A stretch of 64,000 nucleotides of DNA from Prosopocoilus inquinatus (GCA_036172665.1 CM069871.1:8990001-9054000); one strand, 5' to 3'; counted from the stretch's first letter, positions 35,563-47,278 are shown. The notes: generated by a model from the sequence alone, not told the origin. Made by a program: numbers and translations.

Positions 35563-35770
35563 CAGGGAAAAGAATTCGGGCCACTTAAAGTTGGACGCTT
35601 TTTACGCCGAATGCACTATTTACTCCTGCCACCTTTGCATCGAATTGTTATTGAGTGGGAGGGGAAGGAGTGCAATGTGAGCGTTCACACGTTAAGGGAG
35701 AGGCTGATACAGCCCGAGTACTAAATTTTCGTACCGTTCGTAGATCAAGTATCCTGAATTCTTTTCCCTG
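35563..35770. mobile_element. hAT-type MITE, copy 1, with perfect 8-bp target duplication
   Basis: Ends CAGGGAAAAGAATTC and (inverted) CAGGGAAAAGAATTC; flanked by CTTATAAA on both sides (35555-35562 and 35771-35778). 208 bp, non-coding. Only 59 bases from the splice acceptor of the receptor's last exon. Confidence 0.85.
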
Positions 35771-36216
35771 CTTATAAACTTATAGTTTATTTATTTATAT
35801 TTTATTTAACTCTCTCTAGTTACTCGTTCACAAAAAAATATTTCAAATTAAAGTTACTTCACGTGAAGTATACTTTAAAATTAGTTTGGTGTATAGCGTA
35901 CTCCTCGGAGGAGATGATCCAAAACCTTTTGGACATTTGTATAGTGCCAATAAACGTATATATTATTATTATTTTTATTATTATACTGAATGTTTCGTTT
36001 GGTTGGTGCGTTATACCGATATTACTCTGGAATCAACTCTTAGCGCAAAATTTAGAGCTTGCTGGAAGCGATAATTGACGGTTCTGATAACGAATGGGGG
36101 TACAAACTGGATTTAATTTTTTTATCTGTAGAGGGTTCTTAAGTCATAGACTTGTCAGGACTTCAGGAGCGAAAGTGTATTTTGTGCATGTAAAGTGTCC
36201 CATGGCTTTGTTACTT

Positions 36217-36387
36217 CCAAACCTCCTCGCCGTTGAAGGGGAAGCAGTGTCGAATTTTCTCCCCGACACTGAAGGGTACTTGAAGTTAGTAACGACCAGC
36301 CCCGAGAAATATCTCGAGCGCAGTGCGAACCCACGACCTTACGATTGCAAGGTTGGTCCCTTACTACTTGGACCGTTCAGGCGTTAC
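36217..36387 (-). mobile_element. tRNA-derived SINE, copy 2
   Basis: Minus strand head GCCTGAACGGTCCAAGTAG, then TCGTGGGTTCGCACTG (decayed B box) and a body matching the copy at 14603-14765 to GGCGAGGAGGTTTGG. The body differs by a short insertion. Confidence 0.7.
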
Positions 36388-36432
36388 GTTAAAAAAATAT
36401 TAAACCAAATGAATCTGTATTATTTTTTAAGC

Positions 36433-36475
36433 AGATGCATATTTCAACAGCTAACCTATCGACTTCAGTACATCT
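36433..36475 (-). ncRNA. Decayed hammerhead-like motif with 7-bp stem I
   Basis: Minus strand: AGATGTA, CTGAAGT, a weak ATAG/CTGT stem, GAAATA, TGCATCT. AGATGTA pairs with TGCATCT along all seven positions (one U-G pair). The first box is CTGAAGT rather than CTGANGA, so it is probably inactive. Relative of 26291-26330. Confidence 0.4.
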
Positions 36476-36559
36476 TCCTTGGTTGGTGTAACCGAAGGAC
36501 ATTTTGCACGCCAAATCTCTCTTATTACTTCACACTTGCTTTCAATCCCTTAAAAGAAA

Positions 36560-36965
36560 ATTGCTAAAGAAGGAAGAAAAAACTTCTAAAAACATAGATT
36601 CCGACAACATTCAAAAGTTGAAAAAAAAACAAGTGAAAAGCGTCAAAAACAATGCGGAAAAGGATACAACAAAAGAAAAACGAATTTTTGGAAGGAAAAA
36701 AAGAATAAATTTGCAAATGCATGTCAAGAAATAATTGAAAGAAGAAAACGTAACAAAAGAAGAACGAATTTTTGATAGGAAACAAGTAAATAGGCAAATA
36801 TACGCAACAAATTGACGGAAAAAAATCAAAAACAAAAGGAAAACGAATTTCTGAGAAAGAACTACAAATGCGTAAAACAATAGATTTTTGGCACCTCACA
36901 AAAAAATCGAGGAAAAATAAATGAAGGAAGAAAGAAAGAAAGAAGGAAGAAAGAATTTCTAAAAC

Positions 36966-37002
<37 letters not shown>

Positions 37003-38580
37003 AAAAAACAAGTGAAAAGAAAGAAGAAGAAGAAAGAATATCTAAAATATAGTTACTGATAACATTAAAACGTTGACAAAAAAGAAACAAGTGAAAAACG
37101 TATTTTCTTACGCGTCAAAAACAATTCCGAAAAAGGTATAACAAAAGAAGAACGAATTTTTGGAAGGAGAAAAAAAATGTAAATTTGCAAATGCATGTCA
37201 AGAAATAATTGAAACAAGAAAACGTAACAAAAGAGGAACGAATCTCTGATAGGACAAAAGTAAGTAGGCAAATATACGCAAAAAAGTAATGGAAACAAAA
37301 AAATCACAACTAAAGAAAGACGAATTTCTAAGAAAGAAAAATAAATGCGTAAACAATTGATTTTTGGCGCCTCACAAAAAGTTGACGAGCAAAAACAAAT
37401 GAAAAAGTTTCTCTGAGAACTTAAAATTGAATACACGTCAAATAGTAATTGAGAAAATTAAAGATTAAAGCAAAAGAAGAACAAATTTCTGAAAAGCGAA
37501 GCAAACGTGTAATAAAACCCTTAGATTTTTGACAACTCGAAAATGTTTAGCAACAAAAACAAATGAAGGCCGTAAAGTGAAAAATAAACTGAAACGAACA
37601 AAAAATAACAAAAGAACAGGGAATTTCTGAGAAACAAAAAAAAAAACAAATTCGTAAAACAATAGATTCTTGGCAAGTCACGAAAAAGTTGACGAGCAAA
37701 AACAAATGAAGAAGTTGCTTGTGAAGAATTTGAAATTGAATAAGCGTCAAATAGTAATCGAAAAAATTAAAACAAAAGAAGAACGAATTTCTGAAAAAAA
37801 AAACGAAGCAAACACGTAATAAAATTAATAGATTTTTGACGACTCAAATGTGATTGCCAACAAAAACAAATGAAGGTCGTAAACTGAAAAGTAAAATGAA
37901 ATAAACAAAAAATAACAAAAGAAGAGCGAATTTCTGAGAAGCAAAAAACCAAATACGTAAAACAATAGATTCCTGGCAACTCAGGAAAAAGTTAACGAGC
38001 AAAAACAAATGAAGGAGTTGCTTCTGCAGAATTTGAAATTGAATACACCTCAAATAGTAATCGAAAAAATTAAAACAAAAGAAGAACGGATTTCTGAAAA
38101 AAAACGAAGCAAACATGTAATAAAATCAATAGATTTTTGACGACTCAAAAATGTTTGCCAATAAAAACAAATGAAGGCCTTAAAGTGAAAAGTAAGCTGA
38201 AAACAAACAAAAAATAACAAAAGAAGAGGGAATTTCTGAGAAGCAAAAAAAAACAAATACGTAAAACAATAGATTCTCGGCAAGTCACGAAAAAGTTGAC
38301 GAGCAAAAACAAATGAAGAAGTTGCTTCTAAAGAACTTGAAATTGAATACACGTCAAACAGTAATCGAAAAAATTAAAAACAAAAGAAGAACGAATTTCT
38401 GAAAAAAAAGCAAACATGTAATAAAATCAATAGATTTTTGACGACTCAAAAATGTTTGCCAACAAAAACAAATGAAGGCCGTGAAGTGAAAAGTAAACTG
38501 AAACAAACGAAAAGTAGCAAAAGAAGAGCGAGTTTCTGAGAAGAAAAAAAAAACAAATACGTAAAACAATTTTTATTATT
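36560..38580. repeat. Tandem array, period about 300 bp
   Basis: The phrase GAATTTCTGAGAAGC and close variants recurs near 37624, 37930, 38231 and 38532 (spacings 306, 301, 301), with AATAGATTCTTGGCAAGTCA, GAGCAAAAACAAATGAAG and ACAAAAGAAGAACGAATTTC in constant order. Older, more diverged units run back to 36560, and an (ATA)n tract sits at 36964-37001. Open frames on the minus strand are Phe/Leu/Ser-rich artefacts. Confidence 0.75.
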
Positions 38581-39390
38581 TAATTAATTTTTGTTTGTGT
38601 TAAATGAAGTTACGGAGATCGGTTCAATTGAATTGACCTTAACGGTAGTTAATATCATTTTAATTCATTTTTTTTAATCTATACTTTTATTTTTTTTTCT
38701 TGTCATTTTTAATACTTTACTTGCTAGTGCTTGATGAGGTTAAGTTGATGTCAGTTGGGTTGGATTGACCTTGAGATTTGTTGAGCTTGACTTTAATCCA
38801 CAGTATTTGTAAATTTTAACATTTTTATTTATTTTTCTTTATTTTTTTCAAATTTTTAACCTGTGTAGAATGGAGTGCACTACAATATAATAAGTCGGGT
38901 GAGTTCAATTGACCTTGAGATTTGATGAGGTTCATTTTAATTTGTTTTAAATTTCTTTACCAGTGTTGAGTGCAATAGCGTTGGGAAGACGTCGATTTTT
39001 TTTTTAATTAAGAAGTAAAACTATTTTAAAACTTTTATTATTTTTTGTTTTTTAATTTCCTTTTGCATGGATTGAATACCATCGAGTTCAGTTCAATTGT
39101 TGGGTCGAGTTTGGTTGACCTTGACAATGCTCGAACTTCGCCTTAATCGTTTTTTTTGTTCAGTTTACATTTTAAATGTTTTGGTTCAATTGAAATTAAT
39201 TAGGTGAGGTGAGTTTAATCGAGTTGGGTGACCTTGAGATTTGTTGAGTTTCAATTATTTGCTTTTATTTTTTTTTAATATGTCTGTTTCTTAATTTTTT
39301 ACTTGAGTTGAATGCAGTTAGGATGAATTGGATTGGATGGACATTAATTTTTTTTTAAATTTTCTTGTCTATTTTAAATCTTTTTATTTT

Positions 39391-39496
39391 ATGCTGCAAT
39401 TCCGAGCTCGATCGTAAGCATCGTAAGGTACCTACGACCTGTACATTTAAATGACATGATAATATCTTACGATGCTTACGATCGAGCTTGCAGCAT
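39391..39496. mobile_element. Short perfect hairpin MITE (106 bp)
   Basis: Arms 39405-39427 and 39466-39488 are perfect 23-bp inverse complements beginning AGCTCGATCGTAAGCATC, extended outward by ATGCTGCAA / TTGCAGCAT. The loop is 38 bp. Confidence 0.75.
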
Positions 39497-41029
39497 TTAT
39501 TTGTTCGGAAGATATTTGCATTTGTTTGAAGTATTGCAACAGCAATATTTTTTAAAGAAAAAGTTGAAAAACGGGAAAATATTTTTCACATAATACGAAG
39601 GGACTTTCATTTATTTATTTATTTATATACGTAAAATGAGTAAAGAAGGAAGCCGCCTTAAATGGAACAGTCTGTACAGTATACCAATTCGAAGTTAATT
39701 CCTGCCTAGCATTTGCAATAATTTTTATTGCGCTGCCGTAAAAATCAATTTGAAATTGGAATACTATAATTTGATATAAAAAAAAAAATTAAATGTACAA
39801 GTCAACTATCTTTAACTGATGAAGACAATCAACCCCCTAACAGTTATGTTCAATCATATTATGATGACTCGAACAAATTTTAAAACATATTATCGTGTAT
39901 CAGAGGAAAACTTGTTTTTTTAAATGTATAAACCTAATAGTTTTATTGCAGGGTTGAGCAGATAAATATTATTTATGGCGGATAAAAATAAAATCGAATT
40001 TACATTTGCAATAAATTTAATATACAGAGCGACATAAATAATTTCCGGCAATATTTCACCGAAATTCAAAGAGATTAATCACCTCTCCGTGCTAACAACG
40101 TAAATAAATATTCCTGTGTGTATATGTATCACGGTGGGCGATTTAATTCTCAGTTCGTGTAAATTTCATTTCGAAAAATTTGCGCCGACTTGTTTTCGTG
40201 AACAAATCTTATTGCAACGTTTATTAATCAAACTCAAAAAAAAAAAAAATTAAAATTAAAAGCGTAGATATGGGGTGTGTTCGAAAAGCAGATAGCATTT
40301 ATAGTTAATAGATAATTAATGATAGTTATAAACTATAATTTCTAATAGAAGATTAAGCAGAAAACATATTTCCAAAAATTCGCTCGGAACCAGTGCGAGG
40401 ACATTTTAAGGTGTAGGGCAAACAGACAATTGAAGCGAGTAGGTACTTGAGTTAAACACATTAACAGTACGTCAGCGATCAAAAATAATTATTATTTCAA
40501 CCAAGTTCGATGACAGATGACAGCGTGAGTTTCTACTCCTTGCACGGTCATGCAGATGACGTTATAATATGTTGTCCTCTCATTACTCATAACTCATAAT
40601 TTTAAGAGAAACTAAACGCTTGGTTGGTCCCATTTTTCTCTCACAGAGATACTCGTACATTGCGTAATAATTTGGACATGAATTTATAAAGCAGGCAGCC
40701 AAGCAAACAGAAATAACGATGCAATTTATTATTTAAATTGGACCTCTTGGCAGTGAAGTGGCACGTCTGTTAACACTTTGTATTGTACGCTCAATAACAT
40801 CCGGGCTGATATTTTGTGTTCCTAAACGAATGGATTACCACAAATTGTTTTCTAAATTGTTTAGTCGAATAATTCGATTGTCAGACGATGGTTTCTCAAT
40901 CCATTGTGGAATGGAGATCTCGTTAAGAGATTGATCAAACTAGCACATCATTTTCTTTGTTCAGAGAAACAACACTTGAAGCTGAATTTTAATTTAAAAA
41001 GCACAAAATCTACACAAAAAAAGTCACCA

Positions 41030-42960
41030 AAAAAATTTAAACTATCAGGAGATGACTTCTTATCCGTCTCACTTCACATAATAATTATTTTTCCTAAACG
41101 TTTGTTGTAATATTCGAGAATTCAATGAGGATTCTTGTAAGAAAAAAAATTATATAAATTTTTTAATTTGATTAAAATAGTTTTCCCCATTAGCCACAAG
41201 ATGGCGCTCTAAATGGGAGACAACTTCTTATCCATCTCACTTCACGTAGTAATTATTTTTGCTAGGCGTTGGTTGTGATACTCGCAGAATCAATGAGGAT
41301 TGTTGTACGAGAAAAATATTTCTTTTAATTCGATAAAAACAGTTTTTCCTATTAGCCACGAGATGGCGCTCTAAATGGGAGACGATTTCTGATCCATCTC
41401 ACTTCACATAAGAATTATTTTTGCTAAACGTTGGCTGTGATAGTCGCGGATTCAATGAGGACTCTTGTACGAGAGAAATATTTCGTTTAATTCGTTAAAA
41501 ATAGTTTTCCCCATTAGCCACGAGATGGCGCTTTAAATGTGAGACGACTTCTTATCAATCTCACTTCACATAGCAATTATTTTTGCTAAGCGTTGGCCGT
41601 GATCCTCAATGAGGATTCTGGTAAGAGAAAATTATTTCTTTTAATTCAATAAAAATAGTTTTCCCCGTTAGCCGCGAGATGGCGCGGCAATGCCTCATTT
41701 AAAACTCCCTTTGATTTCCTTGAAAATAATTACGCTGGATTTCATAAAAGATTTAAATCAGCTTGGCCCTTGACCCTAACTGACCGTTAAATTTAATCCT
41801 GACTTAACTTATTTATGAAATCCACCCTTATGGTTACTAAAAAAACAATTCGATTATTTTAAAGCTAAAATTAGAAAATGAAATGAGAATGTCAACTCTC
41901 ATATATCTTTTTTAATTCGGTTAAAATAGCTTTCCCTTTTGGTCAAGAGATGGCGCTCTAAATGATGATTATTCATCCTTTACACCTGCTTTTGTTTTCC
42001 TTGAAAATAAGTCATTAAAGAAAAGTAATTTGTTTTTTTTTCTAATTAAAATTAGAAAATTACTTGATATTTTTTTTAATTCGATTAAAAGAGTTTTTCT
42101 TTTTGGCCAAGAGGTGGCACCCCAGATTACGATGATGATGATGATGATGCTTGCTTCAGATCACCTTTCGTGTTCCTTCAAAATAATTAGTTAGTAAAAA
42201 ATTAACCTAATTTTAATCAAGCTAAAATTAGAAGATGAAACGTGAACGTCAGCGACGAAATATTTTTTTATTAATAGATTAAAGTAGCTTTTAGTATTGA
42301 CCAAGAGATGGCGCTCTAAATGGCCATGATGATGCTTTCTTTCAAACACCTTTTGTTTTCCTTAATTAATTATTAAAAAAAAATCAATTAAAAAAAAGAA
42401 CCTGAAGAGGCGATGAAAACGTCATTCTTGATTTTTCTTTAGATTCCATTGAAATGGTTTTCCATTCTGACCAAGAGATGGTGCTTTGAATTATTCCTGA
42501 CTTTCCCGAGTCGCTTTGATTTTGGATTTTTCATTTATTTTTTTTACGTTTTCGATTTAGTTTTGAAAAAAAAATTCTATTGACGAGCTTTCTCCGAACT
42601 CGATTAAAACATCTTTCATTTTTAAGACGTTCAAAGACACATGAAAGAAGAGATGGCGCTCTAAACATTATTCTCAACGGTAAATGAAATTAAAAAAATA
42701 AATAAAAAATGCAATGGCAGAGAGGGCTAAGCTAATACTTAGAATGCCAAAGCGAGGATGATATATTGCTTGAAATCAGATTGAAACAGGTTTCATTTTT
42801 GGTTAAGAGATGGCGCTTTGAAAAAACTTTTATTGCGCCTTCTAATTTCTCAGTTTCTTGAAATAAAAGAAGGATTTCTGTGTGTCTGAGAATCCGAATC
42901 CGAATCTGAGAAGTTTGATCCTGAACTAACAGTTATTCTAATGGCGAGCAGATGGCACCA
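41030..42960 (+). repeat. Array of CTCF-like motifs, partly on a 162-bp tandem repeat
   Basis: The first four units (about 41030-41690) are tandem copies with a period near 162 bp. Each ends in GCCACGAGATGGCGCTCT or a close variant (41193, 41355, 41517, 41671). Further diverged units carry the same core at 41941, 42105, 42301, 42471, 42648, 42801 and 42945, always on the plus strand. The CCA..AGATGGCGC layout agrees with the CTCF consensus (CCASYAGRKGGCGC) known from insects and vertebrates. Sequence between cores is much less conserved than the cores, especially after 41700. Confidence 0.7.
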
Positions 42961-43380
42961 CCATCTCTCCAGTTAATATCCAGTAATTTGAATACTTTTT
43001 CAGCCTAAGTTCCTTTCCACAAACAAAAGTTGGAATACTAAAAATGGATGGCAAACACGTACGGAGTGAACATTTCACGGAAAGTAAAAAAAAGTATAAT
43101 TTGAATGGATTATGTGGAAAATGTATGCTTTCATAAGTTAAGCATGCGCCAATCAAGTTGCCTGCGTTAAATTAACTCAGGCATTAAAGCGCTTTCAGAA
43201 ACTCATTTCCTACTTTAATGAGTAGTTAACCCTAATCGTTCCATTAAATTCAATTTAATTTAAAATAACTGAGTATATAAAGACGACATCGTATTATAAG
43301 CAATTAGCATTTTGAGACAATAGATGGCGGCGGCGGAGGCGGCGAAAATGGAGGCCATAATAATAAAGAATTTTTTAATC

Positions 43381-44340
43381 GTTTTAATGTAATCGCTGAA
43401 AATAAACAGGAAAGTATGTTTTGTGGACATTTCAAGTCTTCGTTTAATTTTTTCTTTACGTTGTTTATCTCGGATTGGAAGTGATTTCCTAACGAGATTT
43501 AATTCTAGGCTTCCTGCTACTTCTGAAAATTAGAAACTGCTCTTCATCTACATACAAGTTATACCTACACGTATAAAAACAATTTAAATAATGACGCCTG
43601 AAAGTTAGGCAATTCCTTCTACCTCTGTGCATTCAAAAAGTAAAAATCTGATTTGACTGATGGGTTGCCTATATCTCAAAGCGTTCAGGGATCATAATTA
43701 ATTTTTTTCCCCTCAATAACTCATGCTCACAAGAATATCTAAACCCGGAGAAAATGTTTTTATTTAAGTCGGATTCCAGAGAAATTTAATAGAATGTGAA
43801 ATTTTTTAATATAAAATTTATTTATTTAGCAACGTATAATCGCTGAAAATAAACAGGAAAATATGTTTTGTAGACATTTCAAGTCTTCGTTTAATTTTTT
43901 TTTTACTTTGTTTATCTTGAATTGGAAGTGATTTCCTAACGAGATTTAATTCTAGGCTTCCTATCACTTAAAATACGTTTTGTGGATATTTCAAGTCTTC
44001 GTTTAATTTTTTCTTTACGTTGTTTATCTCGGATTGGAAGTGATTTCCTAACGAGATTTAATTCTAAGCTTCCTGCCACTTCTGAAAATTAGAAACTGCT
44101 CTTCATCTACATACAAGTTATTCCTACAGGTATAAAAATAATTTAAATAATGACGCCTGAAAGTTAGGCAATTCTTTTTACCCCTGTGCATTCAAAAAGT
44201 TAGAAATCTGATTTGATTGATGGGTTGTCTATGTCTCAAAGTGTTCAGGGGTCATAATTAATTTGTCCCCCCTCAATAACTCGATGCGCATGCACACAAG
44301 AATATCTAAACCCGAAGAAAATGTTTTTATTTAAGTCCGT
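43381..44340. repeat. Partly triplicated block, units about 120-470 bp
   Basis: A segment with TTTGTGGACATTTCAAGTC, TTGGAAGTGATTTCCTAACG and ATGACGCCTGAAAGTTAGGC occurs at about 43381-43770, in part at 43846-43965, and again at 43976-44335. The last copy ends about 60 bases from the receptor exon. Confidence 0.75.
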
Positions 44341-44398
44341 TTTCTGAGAAATTTAATGGAATTTTTTTTTTAATAAAAAAAAAAAGAAATGAAAATAC

Positions 44399-44599
44399 TT
44401 GCCGACATCCTGCTCCACAGGATACCACCGCGGCTTCAATGGAATTCTTCTGGATCAGGGACATGTGCGTGTGTATGCTGGGGTCCTCCTTTCCCGAATC
44501 GGTCGAATCAGGACCTCGCTGCGCCGAACGGGAGAGGACAGAATAGGACCTTTCCGTACGTCCCGGCCGACCCAAATGACAGCACCGAGTAAATGTCTC
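44399..44599 (-). CDS. Neuropeptide GPCR, proximal cytoplasmic-tail exon
   Basis: Minus-strand acceptor CTGTTACAG and donor CAA/GTATTT bound 67 phase-0 codons starting ETFTRCCHLGRPGRTERSYS and ending EAAVVSCGAGCRQ. Joined to the upstream exon it yields NKFREAFK-ETFTRCC, the amphipathic helix 8 plus Cys pair (likely palmitoylation) that follows TM7 in class A receptors, so the exon assignment is well supported. Only this frame is open throughout. Contains Ser-rich stretches. Its 3' phase does not match the default acceptor of the last exon (see 35059-35503). Confidence 0.78.
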
Positions 44600-44727
44600 C
44601 TGTAACAGAAACACTGTTCTGCTTCAAACTAATCGTTTAAATCAGTATTTCAGACTTTCATCAGTTACACGTACAATTATTTAAAATTTTTAATCGGTTA
44701 GTTTCCGTTTACTCAAACAACTATTAA

Positions 44728-44940
44728 CAGGGAAAAGAATTCGGGCCACTTGTTTCGCGAACAGTACGAACATTTAGTAGTCTGACTGTACACAACTTGT
44801 ATAATTTTTTCAAAGTGTTACAGTACTTTCCTCCCACTCAATAACAATTCGACGCATCGAAGCCGCGGGATGGTGGCGGGACTAAATAGTTTTCGGTGTA
44901 AAAAGCGTACAATACTAAGTGGGCAGATTTCTTTTCCCTG
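44728..44940. mobile_element. hAT-type MITE, copy 2
   Basis: Ends CAGGGAAAAGAATTCGGGCC and (inverted) CAGGGAAAAGAAATCTGCCC. Flanks ACTATTAA and ATTATTAC agree at six of eight positions, a decayed target duplication. Same family as 35563-35770. Confidence 0.75.
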
Positions 44941-45292
44941 ATTATTACTAAATCTTGGCTGGATTTTTTTATGTCCTGTATTTTAACGTTTCAGGAAACT
45001 TTTTCGGTTAAGTTTGGAATCTTTAGAATGTAACTTGACTTTCCAGTTTGCGGGGGAGCAGACACTTTGCAAACACTTCAGTTAATGTAACCAAATACGT
45101 CAACGGAAACTTGCGCGCGAGATTGGATCTTTTTCACTCGGTGTAAAGTTGCTGAAAAGCTGAAAAGAGCTCCCGCATTAAGAGCGAGGGCCGAGTCCTG
45201 AAAAATTTCCTTATCTCCCGAAGAGCCTATTTACGCGTGATCCCCTTATTTATTTTGTACTTTATACACGCCGTCGGTCATGTTCATCCTAT

Positions 45293-45742
45293 ACAGGGTG
45301 ATTCAGAATAAGTGTCCGATCCGTCAACCACAGGTAATACACAAAAAAAGAAAACAAAACGTGTATATGCATAGGGAGTCTAATAGCCGTAGTTTCTGAG
45401 ATAAAATGCATTGAGGATTCAGATATAAATTGGTTAATGGGCACTCGTGCAGCTGTATTGAGTCACAAGAGCAATGAACTCGCGTGAAATAGAAAGAAAC
45501 ACTAGCGTTTATCCTGAAATGAAACAGTAAAACTTGCTGCGGAAAAAGTATAATCCGCAATTCTTTCAATCGAATTTCGGACTTGGGTATGTATACGTAA
45601 TGAATCATAATTTCCGTTTTGGATTCAAGGGAGGTTGATTTCTGAAATGCCTCTACCAGAATTATTTCTTGCAATTTCACACTTGCATGACCTCAGTGAA
45701 TACGCTCCTAATGGGTTGGACACTTATTCTCAATCACCCTGT
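45293..45742. mobile_element. Terminal-inverted-repeat element with ACAGGGTGATTC ends
   Basis: Left ACAGGGTGATTCAGAATAAG followed by TGTCC; right end inverted ACAGGGTGATTGAGAATAAG with TGTCC. 450 bp. A decayed relative of the left end is at 14190 (ACAGGGTCGTTCAGAATAAG). Confidence 0.7.
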
Positions 45743-46784
45743 GTATTTTTTCACTGCTTCTTCATTTCGTAAAATATTCATCAGGATTCCTTCGTCCTTG
45801 ACATACTGTGTGTAAGTTCAAGGCGCCACGTCGCACACAATTATTCAATCGTAACGTTTTACTGTCGCTTTTAAAGCATAAAACTTTATAACCTGGAAGT
45901 CGCAAGCAATTGCTCCTTGTGTAATTCCCCCATAAAAGCACCGTGTTATTTATTTATTTACTTATTCATGAATTCGATATGAAATGAAACGCGCGGTTTC
46001 CTCGTGAATGCGCAAGCAGAAGGGTATTTTCGGAAACACTTTATTCATGAGCGAGCGCCCAGCGTTTCTTTTTGACATTCAAATTTCTCCATTTTATGTC
46101 GCAGCCGCCGCCGCGCCACCCGCTTTTATTCCGGTGACGTACTTCGTGTATTAAACATTTATGAAAAGGTATATATTTATTTTTTTTACTCTCACTAACA
46201 TTTTTTTTTTTAATTTACTTTGTAAGAATCCGGAGTTCTGTGCATATAAATCAATTTACAATTTAGAAAATAAAACGCAAAACGAAAAAGAAAAAAAGAA
46301 AAACGAAAAAGTATCTTAAGTCGTCGTCATTGGAAAACTTTATTATTTTCTTAATATTGTAACAGAAAGAGGTGCGGTGAGTCAACCAAGTAAAAATATT
46401 GAAGTAATTATGTATTGTAAACGCCCGGAAGGTCGATCTTATATTTTATTCGAAGTTTTAATTTAGTTTTTGTTTCAAGATTACTGCGGTTGGAATTTAA
46501 TCTATTTCTATTGTACAGTAAATACTATAGCCTAAACAATTCACTCGCAGAATCGTGCGAATAAGTCCTGTTCCCCGCCGTGCTGAATTAAATCAATTTT
46601 AAAACTTGTTGCCTCTTCGCGGAACAAGTTGCCCCTGATTTTAGGCAACCCTTGTAACGACTACAATTTAAGCGAGAGAGGCGGAAGTTTTAATATAAAC
46701 AATCAGGCACTGTGACTCGGGAATGCAAAAATTAAAAAGTGTCCACACAGCCGTCCAACCATGTTTTTGCCACAGCAGTTCAAC

Positions 46785-47255
46785 CCCTCCAGGGTTTGTA
46801 CACTCAGAAAAAACCAGCCTCCACGCCCAGAATCTAAGCGAATCCCTCCAGGGCATCCCAGAGTCTCTGTTACTACGTCCTATCTGAAAAGGTATAGTAA
46901 TTGTCATCTTATTAACATCATTTTCCATTTTATTCAAAATTTCTTTTTACTTTTACATAGGAATATATTTTTTGCAGTTGTGTATTTTTTTGTATCATCT
47001 TAAATTAGTGCTCAATAAATCCATTGTAGCACATGAGGAATTTTAAGATAATTGAGTGTGTGTTTGTGTTTGTACACGCAGGAAAAACTAGCCTCCATGC
47101 CCAGATTCTGATCGGAGCCCCCCAGGGCATCCCTGAGTCTCTGTTACTACGTTCTGCCTGAAAGGGTATAGTAATTGTTATCTTATTCAAAATTTCTTTT
47201 TATTTCTATATAGGAATATATTTTTTGCAGTTGTGTATTTTTTTGTGACAAGGTA
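46785..47255. repeat. Two-copy tandem duplication just upstream of the Reeler exon
   Basis: A block of about 200 bp is present twice, offset 250-280 bp: GGGCATCCC(A/T)GAGTCTCTG, then GGTATAGTAATTGT, then GGAATATATTTTTTGCAGTT. Both copies therefore carry a good pyrimidine-tract/AG acceptor-like site. The GC-rich halves have parallel short open frames in both copies on each strand. Confidence 0.75.
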
Positions 47256-47278
47256 GATTTCGTCTCGCCATTTTCCAG

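Larger units (their letters stand above)
35504..44398 (-). other. Receptor intron (8.9 kb)
   Basis: Contains a hAT MITE beside the exon, an Ile/Tyr-rich but non-coding low-complexity stretch around 35860-36080, a SINE, a hammerhead-like remnant, a 300-bp tandem array (to 38580), T-rich low-complexity DNA with repeated TTGACCTTGAGATTTG words (38580-39400), a perfect hairpin (39391-39496), the CTCF-like motif array (41030-42960) and a duplicated block (43381-44340). 39500-41030 shows nothing recognisable. Confidence 0.6.

Noticed and set aside
36224..36567. 157-codon plus-strand open frame starting at 36094
   Set aside because: Runs through the SINE copy and the hammerhead-like remnant; no coding features.
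36564..38569. Series of long Phe/Leu/Ser-rich minus-strand open frames resembling membrane proteins
   Set aside because: They are translations of the A-rich 300-bp tandem array; stops are scarce only because of base composition.
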